64,000 nt of DNA from Micromonospora sp. CCTCC AA 2012012 (GCF_040499845.1 NZ_CP159342.1:5332001-5396000); one strand, 5' to 3'; counted from the first letter of the stretch, positions 53,178 through 62,237 are shown. Translations and numbers: made by a program. Notes: generated by a model from the letters alone, not told the origin.

Positions 53178-54062
53178 TCAGCGCAGGGTGAGTTGGCGAC
53201 CGACGAGGCCCTGGCGGGCGCGGCGGCCCGCCGCGTCCAGCGGGTCGGTCTCCTTCAGGGCGGCGGCGTACCGCTCGGCGAAGGCGGCCACCGGCGCCTC
53301 CCACTCGGTCGCCGGGACGTCCTCGGGCAGGTCCCAGACCGGAACCAGCCGCCCGTGCGCCCGGAACATGCCGGCGAAACGGGTCTTCTCGCCGAGGGTC
53401 AGCGTGCCGGCCGCGCTCAACCGGGAGAGCGTGTCCAGCGCGGTGTCCTCGTCCTCCGGCAGCACCCAGCGCACGTGCGCCTTCTCCGGCACCTGGCACC
53501 AGTACGCCGCCCGGGCCGCCGCCAGCCGCACGGTCGGGTAGATCGCCGCGTTGGCCCGCTCCAGGGAGGCCTGCACGGTCGGGTCGTCGGTCGCCCCCGG
53601 GTCCAGCCAGAACTCGAACCCGTCGTGCATGGTGATCTCCAGCGGACCGTCCACCAGGACGTCCTGCAGACGCGGCCCCGGCCCGGGCAGCGGCGGCACA
53701 CCGACCTGCCCACCCGGCTCGGTACGCAGCGCGCAGAGCAGCGCCTCGGCCAGGTCCCGGGAGACGTCGCCGGACTGCTGGTGGCGCTGGAGGCCGATGA
53801 AGACCCGCCCGTCCGCCTTCGTCATCGCCGGGGCGGCCATCGGCAGCACGGTCGCCAGGACGACCGGGCGGTCACCGTACTCCTCGATCAGCTCGGGGGT
53901 CAGCCGCAGCGGCGCGGAGGCGGCCGGGACCAGTTCGCGCAGCGCGATCCACTCCGGCTCGTCCACCAGCCCCTCGAACGGTCGGGGCACGAAGACGTCG
54001 CGCACCTTCTCCCGCTTCGGGACGGCCCCGGCGACCTGCTGGTTCTTCCGACGCTTGCTCAT
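53178..54062 (-). CDS. DUF5926-family protein
   Basis: A 294-residue actinobacterial protein of unknown function. The Lys/Arg-rich start MSKRRKNQQVAGAVPKREKVRDVFVPRPFEGL is diagnostic, followed by RPVVLATVLPMAAPAMTKADG, EITMHDGFEFWLD and the C-terminal WDLPEDVPATEWEAPVAAFAERYAAAL. Some relatives have been mislabelled as SecA- or topoisomerase-like, with no motif support here. Cytosolic; no membrane segment. Confidence 0.85.
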   Translation of the reverse strand: MSKRRKNQQVAGAVPKREKVRDVFVPRPFEGLVDEPEWIALRELVPAASAPLRLTPELIEEYGDRPVVLATVLPMAAPAMTKADGRVFIGLQRHQQSGDVSRDLAEALLCALRTEPGGQVGVPPLPGPGPRLQDVLVDGPLEITMHDGFEFWLDPGATDDPTVQASLERANAAIYPTVRLAAARAAYWCQVPEKAHVRWVLPEDEDTALDTLSRLSAAGTLTLGEKTRFAGMFRAHGRLVPVWDLPEDVPATEWEAPVAAFAERYAAALKETDPLDAAGRRARQGLVGRQLTLR

Positions 54063-54158
54063 GCGGTCGCCCCGCTCCGTTCGCTCGGCTGGCTCATGGC
54101 GAGACAGCCTAGAGCCCGGCGCGGAGCCCGGTGGGGACGACCCGCCCCGACGGCCGGC

Positions 54159-54608
54159 TCAGCCGGCCGCGACCAGGTCCGGTCGCGGGTTGGCGGCCGG
54201 GTCGAACTCGGCCCAGACGCTCTGCCCGAGACCGTCCCGGTCGACGCCCCAACGGCTGGACAGGCCGGAGATGATGTGCAGGCCGCGCCCGTCGACGGCG
54301 TCGGGGCTGGCCGCCCGCATCAGCGGACCGGAGGTCGCGCCGCCGTCGGTGACCCGGAGCTGGACGCGCTGCCCGTCGGGCGTCGCGCGCAGCCGCCAGG
54401 CGACCCGGACCACCCCGCCGGGCAGCGGGTCGGCGTGCCGCACCGCGTTGCCGACCAGTTCGGCGAGGACCGCCACCAGGTCGGCCAGCAGAGCCGGGGG
54501 TACGAGGTCGGTCAGCTCGTCGGCGAGCCGGTGCCGGGCGAGGCGCGCACCGGTGGCGTGGTGGGGCACCACCACGCACCACGAACGCTCCGCCGAACCG
54601 GTCGACAC
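54159..54608 (-). CDS. RsbW-like ATP-binding protein (HATPase)
   Basis: A 149-residue GHKL ATPase of the anti-sigma/serine-kinase type. The N-box LAELVGNAVRHA (about 55-66), G1-like VTDGGATSGP and G2-like GRGLHIISGLSSRWGV are present. GTG 54608 is chosen because GAAGGGGA lies upstream; an in-frame extension to 54722 overlaps the histidine kinase. It starts 31 bases after the kinase stop on the same strand, so the two are likely co-expressed. Its partner sigma factor or antagonist is not nearby. Confidence 0.85.
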   Translation of the reverse strand: MSTGSAERSWCVVVPHHATGARLARHRLADELTDLVPPALLADLVAVLAELVGNAVRHADPLPGGVVRVAWRLRATPDGQRVQLRVTDGGATSGPLMRAASPDAVDGRGLHIISGLSSRWGVDRDGLGQSVWAEFDPAANPRPDLVAAG

Positions 54609-54639
54609 CGTCGTCCCCTTCTCGCCCCCGCTGTCCGGG

Positions 54640-56094
54640 TCAGGCTCGCGGCAGGCGCACCTCTGCGACCGTACCGCCACCCGCTCTCGGTCTGAGGGAT
54701 ACCCATCCATTCTGCTGTTCAACGATCTGGCGGACGAGATAGAGACCGAGTCCCGCCCCCGGATAGCGCCGCCGGTCGCCGGACTCGCCCTGCCAGAACC
54801 GGTCGAACGCCCGTTCCACGTGCTCCGGGCGGATGCCGATGCCCCGGTCGGCGACCCGGAACGAGACCGTCCGCTCGTCCGCCTCGGCGGTCACCTCGAT
54901 CGGGGTGTCCGGCAGCGAGTACTTCCCGGCGTTGGTGCTCAGCTCGGTCAGCACGGTGGCCAGGCTGCGCCGGTCGCCGAGCGCCTTGGCCAGGTTACCG
55001 GGGAGGTCCAGGACGATCCGGTGCCGGACGTCCGCCGGCAGGTCGGTCACCGCGGTACGGAGCGCGTCGGCGAGGTCGAAGGGGGCGGCCGGTTCGTTCC
55101 CGGGCCGGTGGTCGGTGGCCGCCGTGAGCAGTCGGTCCACCAGTCGGGCGAGTTCGTTGGCGCGCTGCCCGATGATCCGGGCCGCCTGGCGGCGGTCGTC
55201 GTCGCCGAGTGAGTTCCAGTGGTCGGTGAGGGTGTCCGCGTACCCCTTGATGACCGTGACCGGGGTGCGCAGCTCGTGGCTGGTCACCGCGACGAAGAGG
55301 TCCCGGTCGAGGTCGCGCCGCTGCTGGTCGGTGATGTCCCGGAAGGTGACCACCCGGAGCGTGCCCGGACCGGGCAGCTCGCCGGAGGTGATCCGCAGCC
55401 AACGGCCGTCCGGGAGTCGGTGGTCGAGCACCTGCCCGGAGGGAGGCAGCGGGAAGGGCAGCGGCCGGTTGAGCGCCTCGGTGGTGGGGCGGCCGGTGAC
55501 CTGCGCGGCGGCCGGGTTCCACAGCCGCACGTGCTGCTCCCGGTCGACCACGGCCAACCCGTCGGCCAGCGCCGCGACGACCGGCCCGTCGCCGTGCACC
55601 GGCAGGCCGGTCTGGTCGCCGTACATGTGGGCGATGCAGGAGGCGACGTAGCCGACCACCGCCTGCTGGGAGCCGTCGAGCGAAGCACCGTCGGGATAGA
55701 GGGCGTGCAGGCTGCCGACGGTGAGCCCACCGATCTCGGCGCGGGCCACGATCATGCGACGCAGGCCCCGACCGGCCACCTCGTCGGCGAGCGGGCCGGG
55801 GATGCGGTCGACCCACACCTCGCGGACCGGCGGCCCGGAGAGGAGGCAGACGGTGGCCGGGTCGGTGGCGGGCAGCGGCCGGCCGATCGTCCACTCGGCG
55901 TCGCCGGTCGCGGCGATCACCCGGCCGCCGGCGGGGGCGAACTCCACGAACGCGAGGCTCTCCGCGCCGATCGCCGGTTGGACCACCTCGAGCAGGCGGG
56001 TGAGGACCGGCAACCCGGCCTCACCGCAGTTGATCATCTTGATCACGGTGGTGTGGCCGGCGATGAGGGCGGTGAAATCGGTCTGCTCCGGCAT
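54640..56094 (-). CDS. Soluble sensor histidine kinase (GAF-PAS-HisKA-HATPase)
   Basis: A 484-residue kinase without membrane segments. It has a GAF-like domain (about 20-160), a PAS domain (about 165-250; ALADGLAVVDREQHVRLWNPAA), the dimerisation domain with phospho-accepting His273 in TSHELRTPVTVIKGY, N-box LTELSTNAGKY (Ser-Thr-Asn rather than Asn at the first position), G1 VADRGIGI and G2 GAGLGLYLVRQI. No response regulator is adjacent; instead an RsbW-like ATPase follows, an orphan arrangement. Confidence 0.92.
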   Translation of the reverse strand: MPEQTDFTALIAGHTTVIKMINCGEAGLPVLTRLLEVVQPAIGAESLAFVEFAPAGGRVIAATGDAEWTIGRPLPATDPATVCLLSGPPVREVWVDRIPGPLADEVAGRGLRRMIVARAEIGGLTVGSLHALYPDGASLDGSQQAVVGYVASCIAHMYGDQTGLPVHGDGPVVAALADGLAVVDREQHVRLWNPAAAQVTGRPTTEALNRPLPFPLPPSGQVLDHRLPDGRWLRITSGELPGPGTLRVVTFRDITDQQRRDLDRDLFVAVTSHELRTPVTVIKGYADTLTDHWNSLGDDDRRQAARIIGQRANELARLVDRLLTAATDHRPGNEPAAPFDLADALRTAVTDLPADVRHRIVLDLPGNLAKALGDRRSLATVLTELSTNAGKYSLPDTPIEVTAEADERTVSFRVADRGIGIRPEHVERAFDRFWQGESGDRRRYPGAGLGLYLVRQIVEQQNGWVSLRPRAGGGTVAEVRLPRA

Positions 56095-56177
56095 GTCCCG
56101 AGTGTGCCCCGCCGACCGGTCCACGGGACACCCCCGGCCGTCCGGCCCGCGCCGACCGGCGGTCCGGAGCGGTCCGC

Positions 56178-56969
56178 TCAGCGGCCCAGCCGGGCCAGCG
56201 CCCGGGCGGGCCGGTCGGTGATCACGCCGTCCACCCCGGCGTCGAGGACCAGCTCCAGGTCGTCCGGCTCGTTCACCGTCCAGACGTAGACCTGGTTGCC
56301 GGCGGCCCGGAGCGCGGGTACGAGCTGCGGGCGGGCCCGCACCAGCCCGACACCCGGCCCGGCGATCCGGGTGCCGAAGGGCAGCCGGCCCAGCGGCAGC
56401 CAGCGCGGCAGCACCTCCAGCAGCAGCACCGTCGGCAGGGCCGGGGCGAGTTCGCGGATCCGTCGCACGGCGAGCGGCGAGAAGGACATCACGGTGACCC
56501 GTACCGGGTCGTCGGGGCGCGGCTCGGCGAGCCCGTAGCGGCGCAGCAGGGTGATCAGCCGGCGTTCCACGTTCCGGCCGTACCGGGAGGGGTGCTTCGT
56601 CTCCACCAGCAGCCGGACCGGCCGACCGGCGGCCAGTACGGCGTCGAGCAGCCGCTCCAGCGTGAGCAGCCGGGTGCGCGAGTCGTCCAGCACCTCGTCG
56701 CCCTCGGCCGGCACGGCACCGGGGTGCCAGGAGCCGAAGTCGAGCGTCTCCAGCTCGGCGAGCGTACGCGCGCTGACCAGCCCGTGACCGTTGCTGGTCC
56801 GGTCGAGCCGGCGGTCGTGGACGCAGACCAGGTGCCCGTCCCGGGTGAGCCGGACGTCGCACTCCAGCCCGTCGGCGCCCTCGTCGAGGGCGCGCAGATA
56901 GGCGGCGAGGGTGTGCTCCGGCAGGTCGTACGAGGAACCGCGGTGCGCGAAGACCAGGGGGTGGTCCAT
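56178..56969 (-). CDS. Glycerophosphodiester phosphodiesterase
   Basis: Hydrolyses glycerophosphodiesters to glycerol-3-phosphate and alcohols. The 263 residues contain the GDPD signature FAHRGSSYDLPEHT (catalytic His and Arg), GLECDVRLTRDGHLVCVHDRRLDRT (metal-binding Glu/Asp and second His), ETKHPSRYG and a C-terminal VWTVNEPDDL with GVDGVITDRP. No signal peptide, so cytosolic. Rhodanese lies 15 bases upstream on the same strand. Confidence 0.93.
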   Translation of the reverse strand: MDHPLVFAHRGSSYDLPEHTLAAYLRALDEGADGLECDVRLTRDGHLVCVHDRRLDRTSNGHGLVSARTLAELETLDFGSWHPGAVPAEGDEVLDDSRTRLLTLERLLDAVLAAGRPVRLLVETKHPSRYGRNVERRLITLLRRYGLAEPRPDDPVRVTVMSFSPLAVRRIRELAPALPTVLLLEVLPRWLPLGRLPFGTRIAGPGVGLVRARPQLVPALRAAGNQVYVWTVNEPDDLELVLDAGVDGVITDRPARALARLGR

Positions 56970-56984
56970 CTGCCGCTCGGCCCG

Positions 56985-57320
56985 TTACGCGACCCGGCCC
57001 GGCTGCCCGTCGTCGGTGACCACGGGTCGACCGGCGGCGGCCCAGTCACCCATCCCGCCCCCGACGTTGCGCACCTGGTCCCAGCCGTTGCGCAGGAGAT
57101 AACCCACGACCTGGGCGGAGCGTCCGCCGGAGCGGCAGATGACCGAGACCTCGCGGTCGTTCGGCACCTCGGCGAGCCGGCCGGGCAGCTCGGTCATCGG
57201 CAGGTGGTGGGCGCCGGGTGCGTGGCCGGCGCGCCACTCGTCGTCCTCCCGGACGTCGAGGAGGTAGGTGTCGTCGGGCACGGCCGACGCGGGCACGGTG
57301 GGAACCTGGGGTCCGAACAC
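56985..57320 (-). CDS. Single-domain rhodanese-like protein
   Basis: A 111-residue rhodanese domain. The active-site loop is CRSGGRS (about 62-68), with the CH2A-like DDTYLLDVREDDEWRAGHAPGA and GGGMGDWAAAG elements present. Start GTG 57320. It could deliver sulfane sulfur or sense thiols; a link to Moco sulfur supply cannot be excluded but is not supported by position. Confidence 0.92.
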   Translation of the reverse strand: MFGPQVPTVPASAVPDDTYLLDVREDDEWRAGHAPGAHHLPMTELPGRLAEVPNDREVSVICRSGGRSAQVVGYLLRNGWDQVRNVGGGMGDWAAAGRPVVTDDGQPGRVA

Positions 57321-57347
57321 GGCTACGAGCCTAGCCCGGCCGCTCCG

Positions 57348-58310
57348 TCACAGGCGGGTGACCCAGCGGGGATTCGTGCCGGCCCAGTCCGGCATCCGGG
57401 TTCCCCGCACGGCCTCGAAGAGCCCGCCGCCGCCGTTGTCGAGCACCACGTAGGAGACCCCGTCGATGGTCTGCGGATAGGACGGCACCTGCACGCCCCG
57501 CAGGGCGTCCGCGGGCAGCGACCGGAACGCGAGGAGCAGGTCCTCCACGGGTACGCCGTTGGTGTCCACGGTCAGCGAGCCGCCCACCGCCCGCAGCACC
57601 CGGTCGAGCTTCACGGGGTCGCTGCGCAGGCGGGTCTCCCCCGCCTTGTCCAGCACGGCGCGGAGCATCTGCTGCTGGTGCCGCTGCCGGTCGTAGTCCC
57701 CGCCGGGCAGGTCGTAGCGCTGCCGGACGTAGTCGAGCGTGCGGGCGCCGTCCATCTGCTGACAGCCGGGGGTGAAGAGGGTCTTCGTGTGGATGGACCG
57801 GACCTGCGTGTCCACGCACATCCGGATGCCGCCCAGCAGGTCGATGACCTGCTTGAAGCCGGAGAAGTCGACCAGCGCGGCACCGTCGAAGCGGATCCCG
57901 GTGAGCCGGGTCAGGGTGGCCGAGAGCAGCCGCGCGCCGCCCGCCCCGCCGCCGCCGTGCTCGTACGCGGCATTGATCTTGTCCTGGCCGCCGCCCCACC
58001 CGCTGGCGGGCGGGATGGCGACCAGCAGGTCCCGCGGCACGGAGATCAGGTACGCCTGTTGCATGCCGGCCGGCACGTGCACGATGAGCACGGTGTCGGA
58101 GCGCTGGTCGTCCGGGTTGGCGCCCGGCCGGTGGTCGGAGCCGATCAGCAGGTAGTTCAGCGGGCCGGAGAGGTCGGTGCGACGAATCCGGGCGGTCGGG
58201 TCGAGGAGTTGCTCCTTGACCACCGTGCGGTCGTACCGGTTCGTCAGCCAGTGCAGTCCCGCCACGGCGACGCCGGCCAGCAGGGCGAGCACGAGGCCCG
58301 TGCCGAGCAA
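57348..58310 (-). CDS. LytR-CpsA-Psr (LCP) family cell-wall ligase, third in tandem
   Basis: Transfers polyprenyl-linked glycopolymers to peptidoglycan. The 320 residues shown have a transmembrane helix (LVLALLAGVAVAGLHWL), NYLLIGSDHR, the active-site SDTVLIVHVP and SVPRDLLVAIP, and YVRQRYDLPGGDYDRQRHQQ. The only canonical in-frame start before the helix is TTG 58310, without a ribosome-binding site. The frame is open upstream, and ACG at 58370, 5 bases after GGGGAGGG, would yield an Arg-rich head (SRPARTTPGRGRP...) typical of LCP proteins. So the true start may be ACG. Confidence 0.9.
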   Translation of the reverse strand: MLGTGLVLALLAGVAVAGLHWLTNRYDRTVVKEQLLDPTARIRRTDLSGPLNYLLIGSDHRPGANPDDQRSDTVLIVHVPAGMQQAYLISVPRDLLVAIPPASGWGGGQDKINAAYEHGGGGAGGARLLSATLTRLTGIRFDGAALVDFSGFKQVIDLLGGIRMCVDTQVRSIHTKTLFTPGCQQMDGARTLDYVRQRYDLPGGDYDRQRHQQQMLRAVLDKAGETRLRSDPVKLDRVLRAVGGSLTVDTNGVPVEDLLLAFRSLPADALRGVQVPSYPQTIDGVSYVVLDNGGGGLFEAVRGTRMPDWAGTNPRWVTRL

Positions 58311-58475
58311 CCAGCGGGGCCAGCGGGCGGGTCGACCCCGCCCGGGTGTGGTCCGTGCTGGCCTGGACGTGGCACCCTCCCCGCAGCCGTGACGTGAGAC
58401 CCGCTCACGTCAGGCTACGGTCCTCGGTCGCCCGGCGGTGCCGCTTTCGCCGCAGCACCCGCCGGGCCACCGGGG

Positions 58476-59687
58476 TCACTTACGGGTGGAGAGCACGCTC
58501 GGGTTGGCCACCACGAACTCGGCGAGCTTGTCGTCCTTGACCGCCCGGAACATCTCCATGCTCAGCTCGTTGAGCGTCTCCCGGGTGTGGTCCGCATTGG
58601 GGCTGTACGTGCCGCCGTTGGTGCGCAGCGTGGTGAGGTCGTTGCCGTTGACGCCCTTCAGGGTGAAGATGAAGTCGTCGATCTTGGTGTTGCCCGTGTC
58701 CAGGACGAACGCCTTGCCGGCCGCCTTGATCAGCGCGTTCAGCTTGATCGGGTTGCTCAGCGTGCCGCTCTCGGTCGCCTTCTTCGCCATCGCCTTGATC
58801 AGCTGCTGCTGGTTCTGCTGGCGGTCGTAGTCGCTGTTCGGCAGGCCGTAGCGCTGGCGGGCGTAGTCGAGCGCCTCCCAGCCCTCCATCTCCTTGCAGC
58901 CCTTCTTGTGCACCACCGGGGTCATCGGCTTGCCGGTCTTCTTGGCGTCCGCGTTCCACATCGGCTTGCCGTCGACCCACGACATGTGGTGCGAGGGGAC
59001 CTCGTGGCTGACGCAGATCCGGACGGTGCCGAGGGCGTCGATGACGTTCTTGAAGCCGCCGAAGTTGATGATCGCGGCGCCGTCGAAGCTGATCCCGGTC
59101 ATCTTCTTGATGGTCTTGGCCATCAGCTGGGCACCGCCCTCCCAGCCGCCGCCGTTGCGGGCGCCGGCCTGGAAGGCTGCGTTGATCTTGTCGGTGCCGC
59201 CCTTGTAGCCGCTCTTCTCGAAGGCCGGGATCTGCGCCTCGGTGTCCCGGGGGATCGAGATCAGGTACGCCTGGTCGTGGCTGGCCGGGATGTGCAGGAT
59301 GATGATCGTGTCCGAGCGGACGTCGTCGGCGGCCCAGCGGGCCCGCGCGTCGACGCCGAGCAGCAGCATGTCGATCGGGCCCTCGAGGCTGGCGCCGCCT
59401 TCGGCGTCGGTCTTGCCGGCGTCACCGAGCAGGTTGCGCTGGGCGATGTTGCCGGTGGCCTGGCCGATCACCGCCTTGCTGCCGACGATGGCGATGCCAC
59501 TGGTCATCATGAGCACCGCGCCGAAGATCACCGTCAGGCGGGCCCAGAGCGGGTCCTTGCGACGCTTCTTCTTGGCGCCACCGTTCCCCCGACCGCCCGG
59601 GCCGGGCTGGGTGGGGATGACCGGCGGCACCCGGCCGGGTGCGCCGGGTTCCAGTGACTGTGGGCGACGGCTGGTCTGAACCGGCAT
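58476..59687 (-). CDS. LCP family cell-wall ligase, second in tandem
   Basis: A 403-residue LCP protein: basic disordered head (about 1-48, ending AKKKRRKDPLW), transmembrane helix (LTVIFGAVLMMTSGIAIVG), accessory segment and catalytic LCP domain (DMLLLGVDAR, RSDTIIILHIPASH, SIPRDTEAQIP, GGTDKINAAF, LDYARQRYGLPNSDYDRQQ). A cysteine pair (RICVSHEV and HKKGCKEMEG) may form a disulfide. ATG 59687 follows GGAG. The lysine-rich domain is unusual against its Arg-rich neighbours. Confidence 0.94.
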   Translation of the reverse strand: MPVQTSRRPQSLEPGAPGRVPPVIPTQPGPGGRGNGGAKKKRRKDPLWARLTVIFGAVLMMTSGIAIVGSKAVIGQATGNIAQRNLLGDAGKTDAEGGASLEGPIDMLLLGVDARARWAADDVRSDTIIILHIPASHDQAYLISIPRDTEAQIPAFEKSGYKGGTDKINAAFQAGARNGGGWEGGAQLMAKTIKKMTGISFDGAAIINFGGFKNVIDALGTVRICVSHEVPSHHMSWVDGKPMWNADAKKTGKPMTPVVHKKGCKEMEGWEALDYARQRYGLPNSDYDRQQNQQQLIKAMAKKATESGTLSNPIKLNALIKAAGKAFVLDTGNTKIDDFIFTLKGVNGNDLTTLRTNGGTYSPNADHTRETLNELSMEMFRAVKDDKLAEFVVANPSVLSTRK

Positions 59688-59893
59688 GCGTGCTCCAGCT
59701 CGTGGATCGGGGGGCGGCACCACTGTACGTATCGCTTCCCGTTCTGGCGACCTCCTTGTCCGGCTATTCCCGCTTGTCCCGGCACTCGTTGCCGTGAATT
59801 GCCCGAACGGTCAATTGAAAGCATCCGGTCGGCGGTTGGCTCGCCATGGGACGAGCTTGACCGCCGACCGGTGAGGTGTTCCGCAGGGGTGCG

Positions 59894-61114
59894 TCAGTTG
59901 CCGTCGCCCGACTGGTTGGCCTTGACCCAGTCGGCCATCGTGTCCGCCGTCATCGCCTGGTACATCGCCAGCGCCTTCTGCCGGTCGGAGACCACCACCG
60001 ACTCGCCGTTGATGGTCTGGCTGCCGACGTTGGGGCTGGTGATGAAGGTCAGGTTCTCACCGCGCAGGCTGCGGAACTGCACCGCCATGTCGACCACCGA
60101 GAATCCCTGGTCCACGGTGGCGGCGTCGGTGACCGACTTCAGGAATTCGTTCAGCTTCCTGGGGTTGGTCAATGTGCCACTGCTCGCCGCCTTGTCCATC
60201 AGCGCCTTGAGGAACTCCTGCTGGTGGCGCATCCGGGCGAAGTCGCCCTCGGGGAACTGCTTGCGCTGCCGGATCCAGTCCAGCGCCTCCGCGCCGTCCA
60301 TGTGCTGCACGCCCTTGGTGAACTTCCGGTACGGCTTGTGGATGGAGGTGATGCTCTGCTCGACCTTCAGGTCGACCCCGCCCAACGCGTCGGTGACCTG
60401 CTTGAAGCCGGCGAAGTCGATCGCCATGACGTGGTCGATCCGGACGTCGCTGAAGCACTCCACGGTCTTCACCGCCAGCGGCAGGCCGCCGAACGCGAAC
60501 GCCGCGTTGACCTTGGCCCGGCGGTCGGTGTCGCAGGAGGCACCCGGGTTCTCCGGGATCGGCACGTACAGGTCCCGCGGGATGGAGACCAGGTAGGCCT
60601 CCTTGTGGTCGGCGGGGATGTGCATGACGATCAGCGTGTCCGCGCGCCACTTGCCGGCGCTCTCCACCGGGGCGTCCGGGTCCCGGGAGTCGCTGCCGAC
60701 GAGCAGGATGTTGAGCGCGCCGTCGACCGCCTTGGCCGGCCGTCCCCCGGTGATCTCCGAGAAGGGGTCGGTGCGGGCCAGGTCGCCGTTGAGGTTGCGG
60801 GCGTAGAACCAGGCGCCGGCACCGCCGAGCAGCGCCAGCACCAGCACCGCGATGCCGGCGACCAGGCCGATCCGGCCCCACCGGGGGCGGGGGCCGCGCG
60901 GTCCGGGGACACCGCCCGGACCGCCCGGACCGGCGGGCCCACCCGGGCCGCCGGGTCCGCCCCGGCGGGGCTCGTCGTCGTACGACGGGTACCACTGCGC
61001 CTCGGCGGAGCGGGCGCGCCCGGAGGCGCCCCGGCCGGGGCCGGGGACCTGGGCGCGACCCGCGCTCCGGTTCAGGCGGGGGAGGGGGACGCCGGCAGAG
61101 GTGCTAGCTGACAT
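59894..61114 (-). CDS. LCP family cell-wall ligase, first in tandem
   Basis: A 406-residue LCP protein: disordered head with Gly-Gly-Pro repeats (about 50-72), transmembrane helix (IGLVAGIAVLVLALLGGAGAWFY) and catalytic domain (NILLVGSDSRD, RADTLIVMHIPADH, SIPRDLYVPIP, AKVNAAFAFGG, DWIRQRKQFPEGDFARMRHQQ). Cysteines in GASCDTD and VECFSD could pair outside the cell. Start ATG 61114. The three LCP genes have gaps of about 200 bases, so each may have its own promoter. Confidence 0.94.
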   Translation of the reverse strand: MSASTSAGVPLPRLNRSAGRAQVPGPGRGASGRARSAEAQWYPSYDDEPRRGGPGGPGGPAGPGGPGGVPGPRGPRPRWGRIGLVAGIAVLVLALLGGAGAWFYARNLNGDLARTDPFSEITGGRPAKAVDGALNILLVGSDSRDPDAPVESAGKWRADTLIVMHIPADHKEAYLVSIPRDLYVPIPENPGASCDTDRRAKVNAAFAFGGLPLAVKTVECFSDVRIDHVMAIDFAGFKQVTDALGGVDLKVEQSITSIHKPYRKFTKGVQHMDGAEALDWIRQRKQFPEGDFARMRHQQEFLKALMDKAASSGTLTNPRKLNEFLKSVTDAATVDQGFSVVDMAVQFRSLRGENLTFITSPNVGSQTINGESVVVSDRQKALAMYQAMTADTMADWVKANQSGDGN

Positions 61115-61188
61115 GTAACCGAGGGTAGGTCGCGTGGGCCACCACCGCCCTCAGGCGCGTCCCGGTGTCGGCGTGCCGCCGGCCGGGG

Positions 61189-62169
61189 TCAGTACCCTAG
61201 CCGCTCGCGGAAGTACGCGATCGTGCGTCCGAGACCGTCTTCGGGCGCCACGGTGGGCTCGTATCCCAGCAGCTCGCGGGCGAGGGTGAGATCCGGGCGG
61301 CGCATCTCCGGGTCGTCCGCGCTGCGGGTGATGTAGCTCACCTCGGACGTGCTTCCGGTGAGTGACACGATCGTCTCGGCGAGTTCCCGCATCGACATCT
61401 CGTGCTCGGTGCCGCAGTTGATCGGGCCGGTCTCGGTGGAGTCGAGCAGTAGCAGGATGCCGCGCACCAGGTCGTCGACATAGCAGATCGAGCGGGTCTG
61501 GTTGCCGGTGCCGTGCACGGTGATCGGCTCGCCGCGCAGCGCCTGCGAGATGAAGGTCGGGATGGCGCGGCCGTCGTCCGGGCGCATCCGCGGGCCGTAC
61601 GTGTTGAAGATCCGCACGATCGCCGTGTCGGTGCCCTTGCTGCGGTGGTAGGCCATGGTGGCCGCCTCCGAGAAGCGCTTCGCCTCGTCATAGACGGCAC
61701 GCACACCGATCGGGTTGACGTTGCCCCAGTACGTCTCCCGCTGCGGGTGCTCCTTCGGGTCCCCGTACGCCTCGGAGGTGGAGGCCATCAGGAACCGGGC
61801 GCCGTCCGCGGTGGCCCGCTCCAGCAGGTGCAGGGTGCCCACCGAGCCGACCCGCAGGATCTCCACCGGCAGCTTCTCGAAGTCGGTGGGGCTGGCCGGG
61901 GAGGCCATGTGCAGGATGGCGTCGAACCGCTCGGCCAGGGCCGGGTGGTCGGTCGGCAGGCCCTCGGAGATGTCCGCCTCGACCAGCGTGAAGGTCGGCT
62001 TCTCCAGCAGGTGGGCGACGTTGTCCTTGGAGCCGGTGACGAAGTTGTCCAGCACCACGACGGTGCAGCCACGGGCGATCAGGGCGTCGACCAGGTGCGA
62101 CGGCACGAAGCCGGCGCCGCCGGTGACGAGGATGCGGTGTCCGGGTCCGAAGCGGGGCTCTACCTTCAT
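61189..62169 (-). CDS. NAD-dependent epimerase, UDP-glucuronate decarboxylase-like
   Basis: A 326-residue extended short-chain dehydrogenase. The NAD-binding loop reads TGGAGFVPSHL, so the third Gly of GxxGxxG is Pro. Further motifs are LDNFVTGSKDNV, ASTSEAYGDP, the catalytic YDEAK (Tyr and Lys) and FNTYGPRMRPDDGRAIPTFI, which favour a UDP-xylose synthase-type enzyme. Start ATG 62169. Its place beside LCP genes suggests nucleotide-sugar supply for a wall or surface polymer. Confidence 0.88.
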   Translation of the reverse strand: MKVEPRFGPGHRILVTGGAGFVPSHLVDALIARGCTVVVLDNFVTGSKDNVAHLLEKPTFTLVEADISEGLPTDHPALAERFDAILHMASPASPTDFEKLPVEILRVGSVGTLHLLERATADGARFLMASTSEAYGDPKEHPQRETYWGNVNPIGVRAVYDEAKRFSEAATMAYHRSKGTDTAIVRIFNTYGPRMRPDDGRAIPTFISQALRGEPITVHGTGNQTRSICYVDDLVRGILLLLDSTETGPINCGTEHEMSMRELAETIVSLTGSTSEVSYITRSADDPEMRRPDLTLARELLGYEPTVAPEDGLGRTIAYFRERLGY

Positions 62170-62237
62170 GCCGGCCAGCCTACTCAAGGCGGTGGGCCGG
62201 AGCCGTTTGCGGCTCCGGCCCACCGGGTGCGGTGTCG

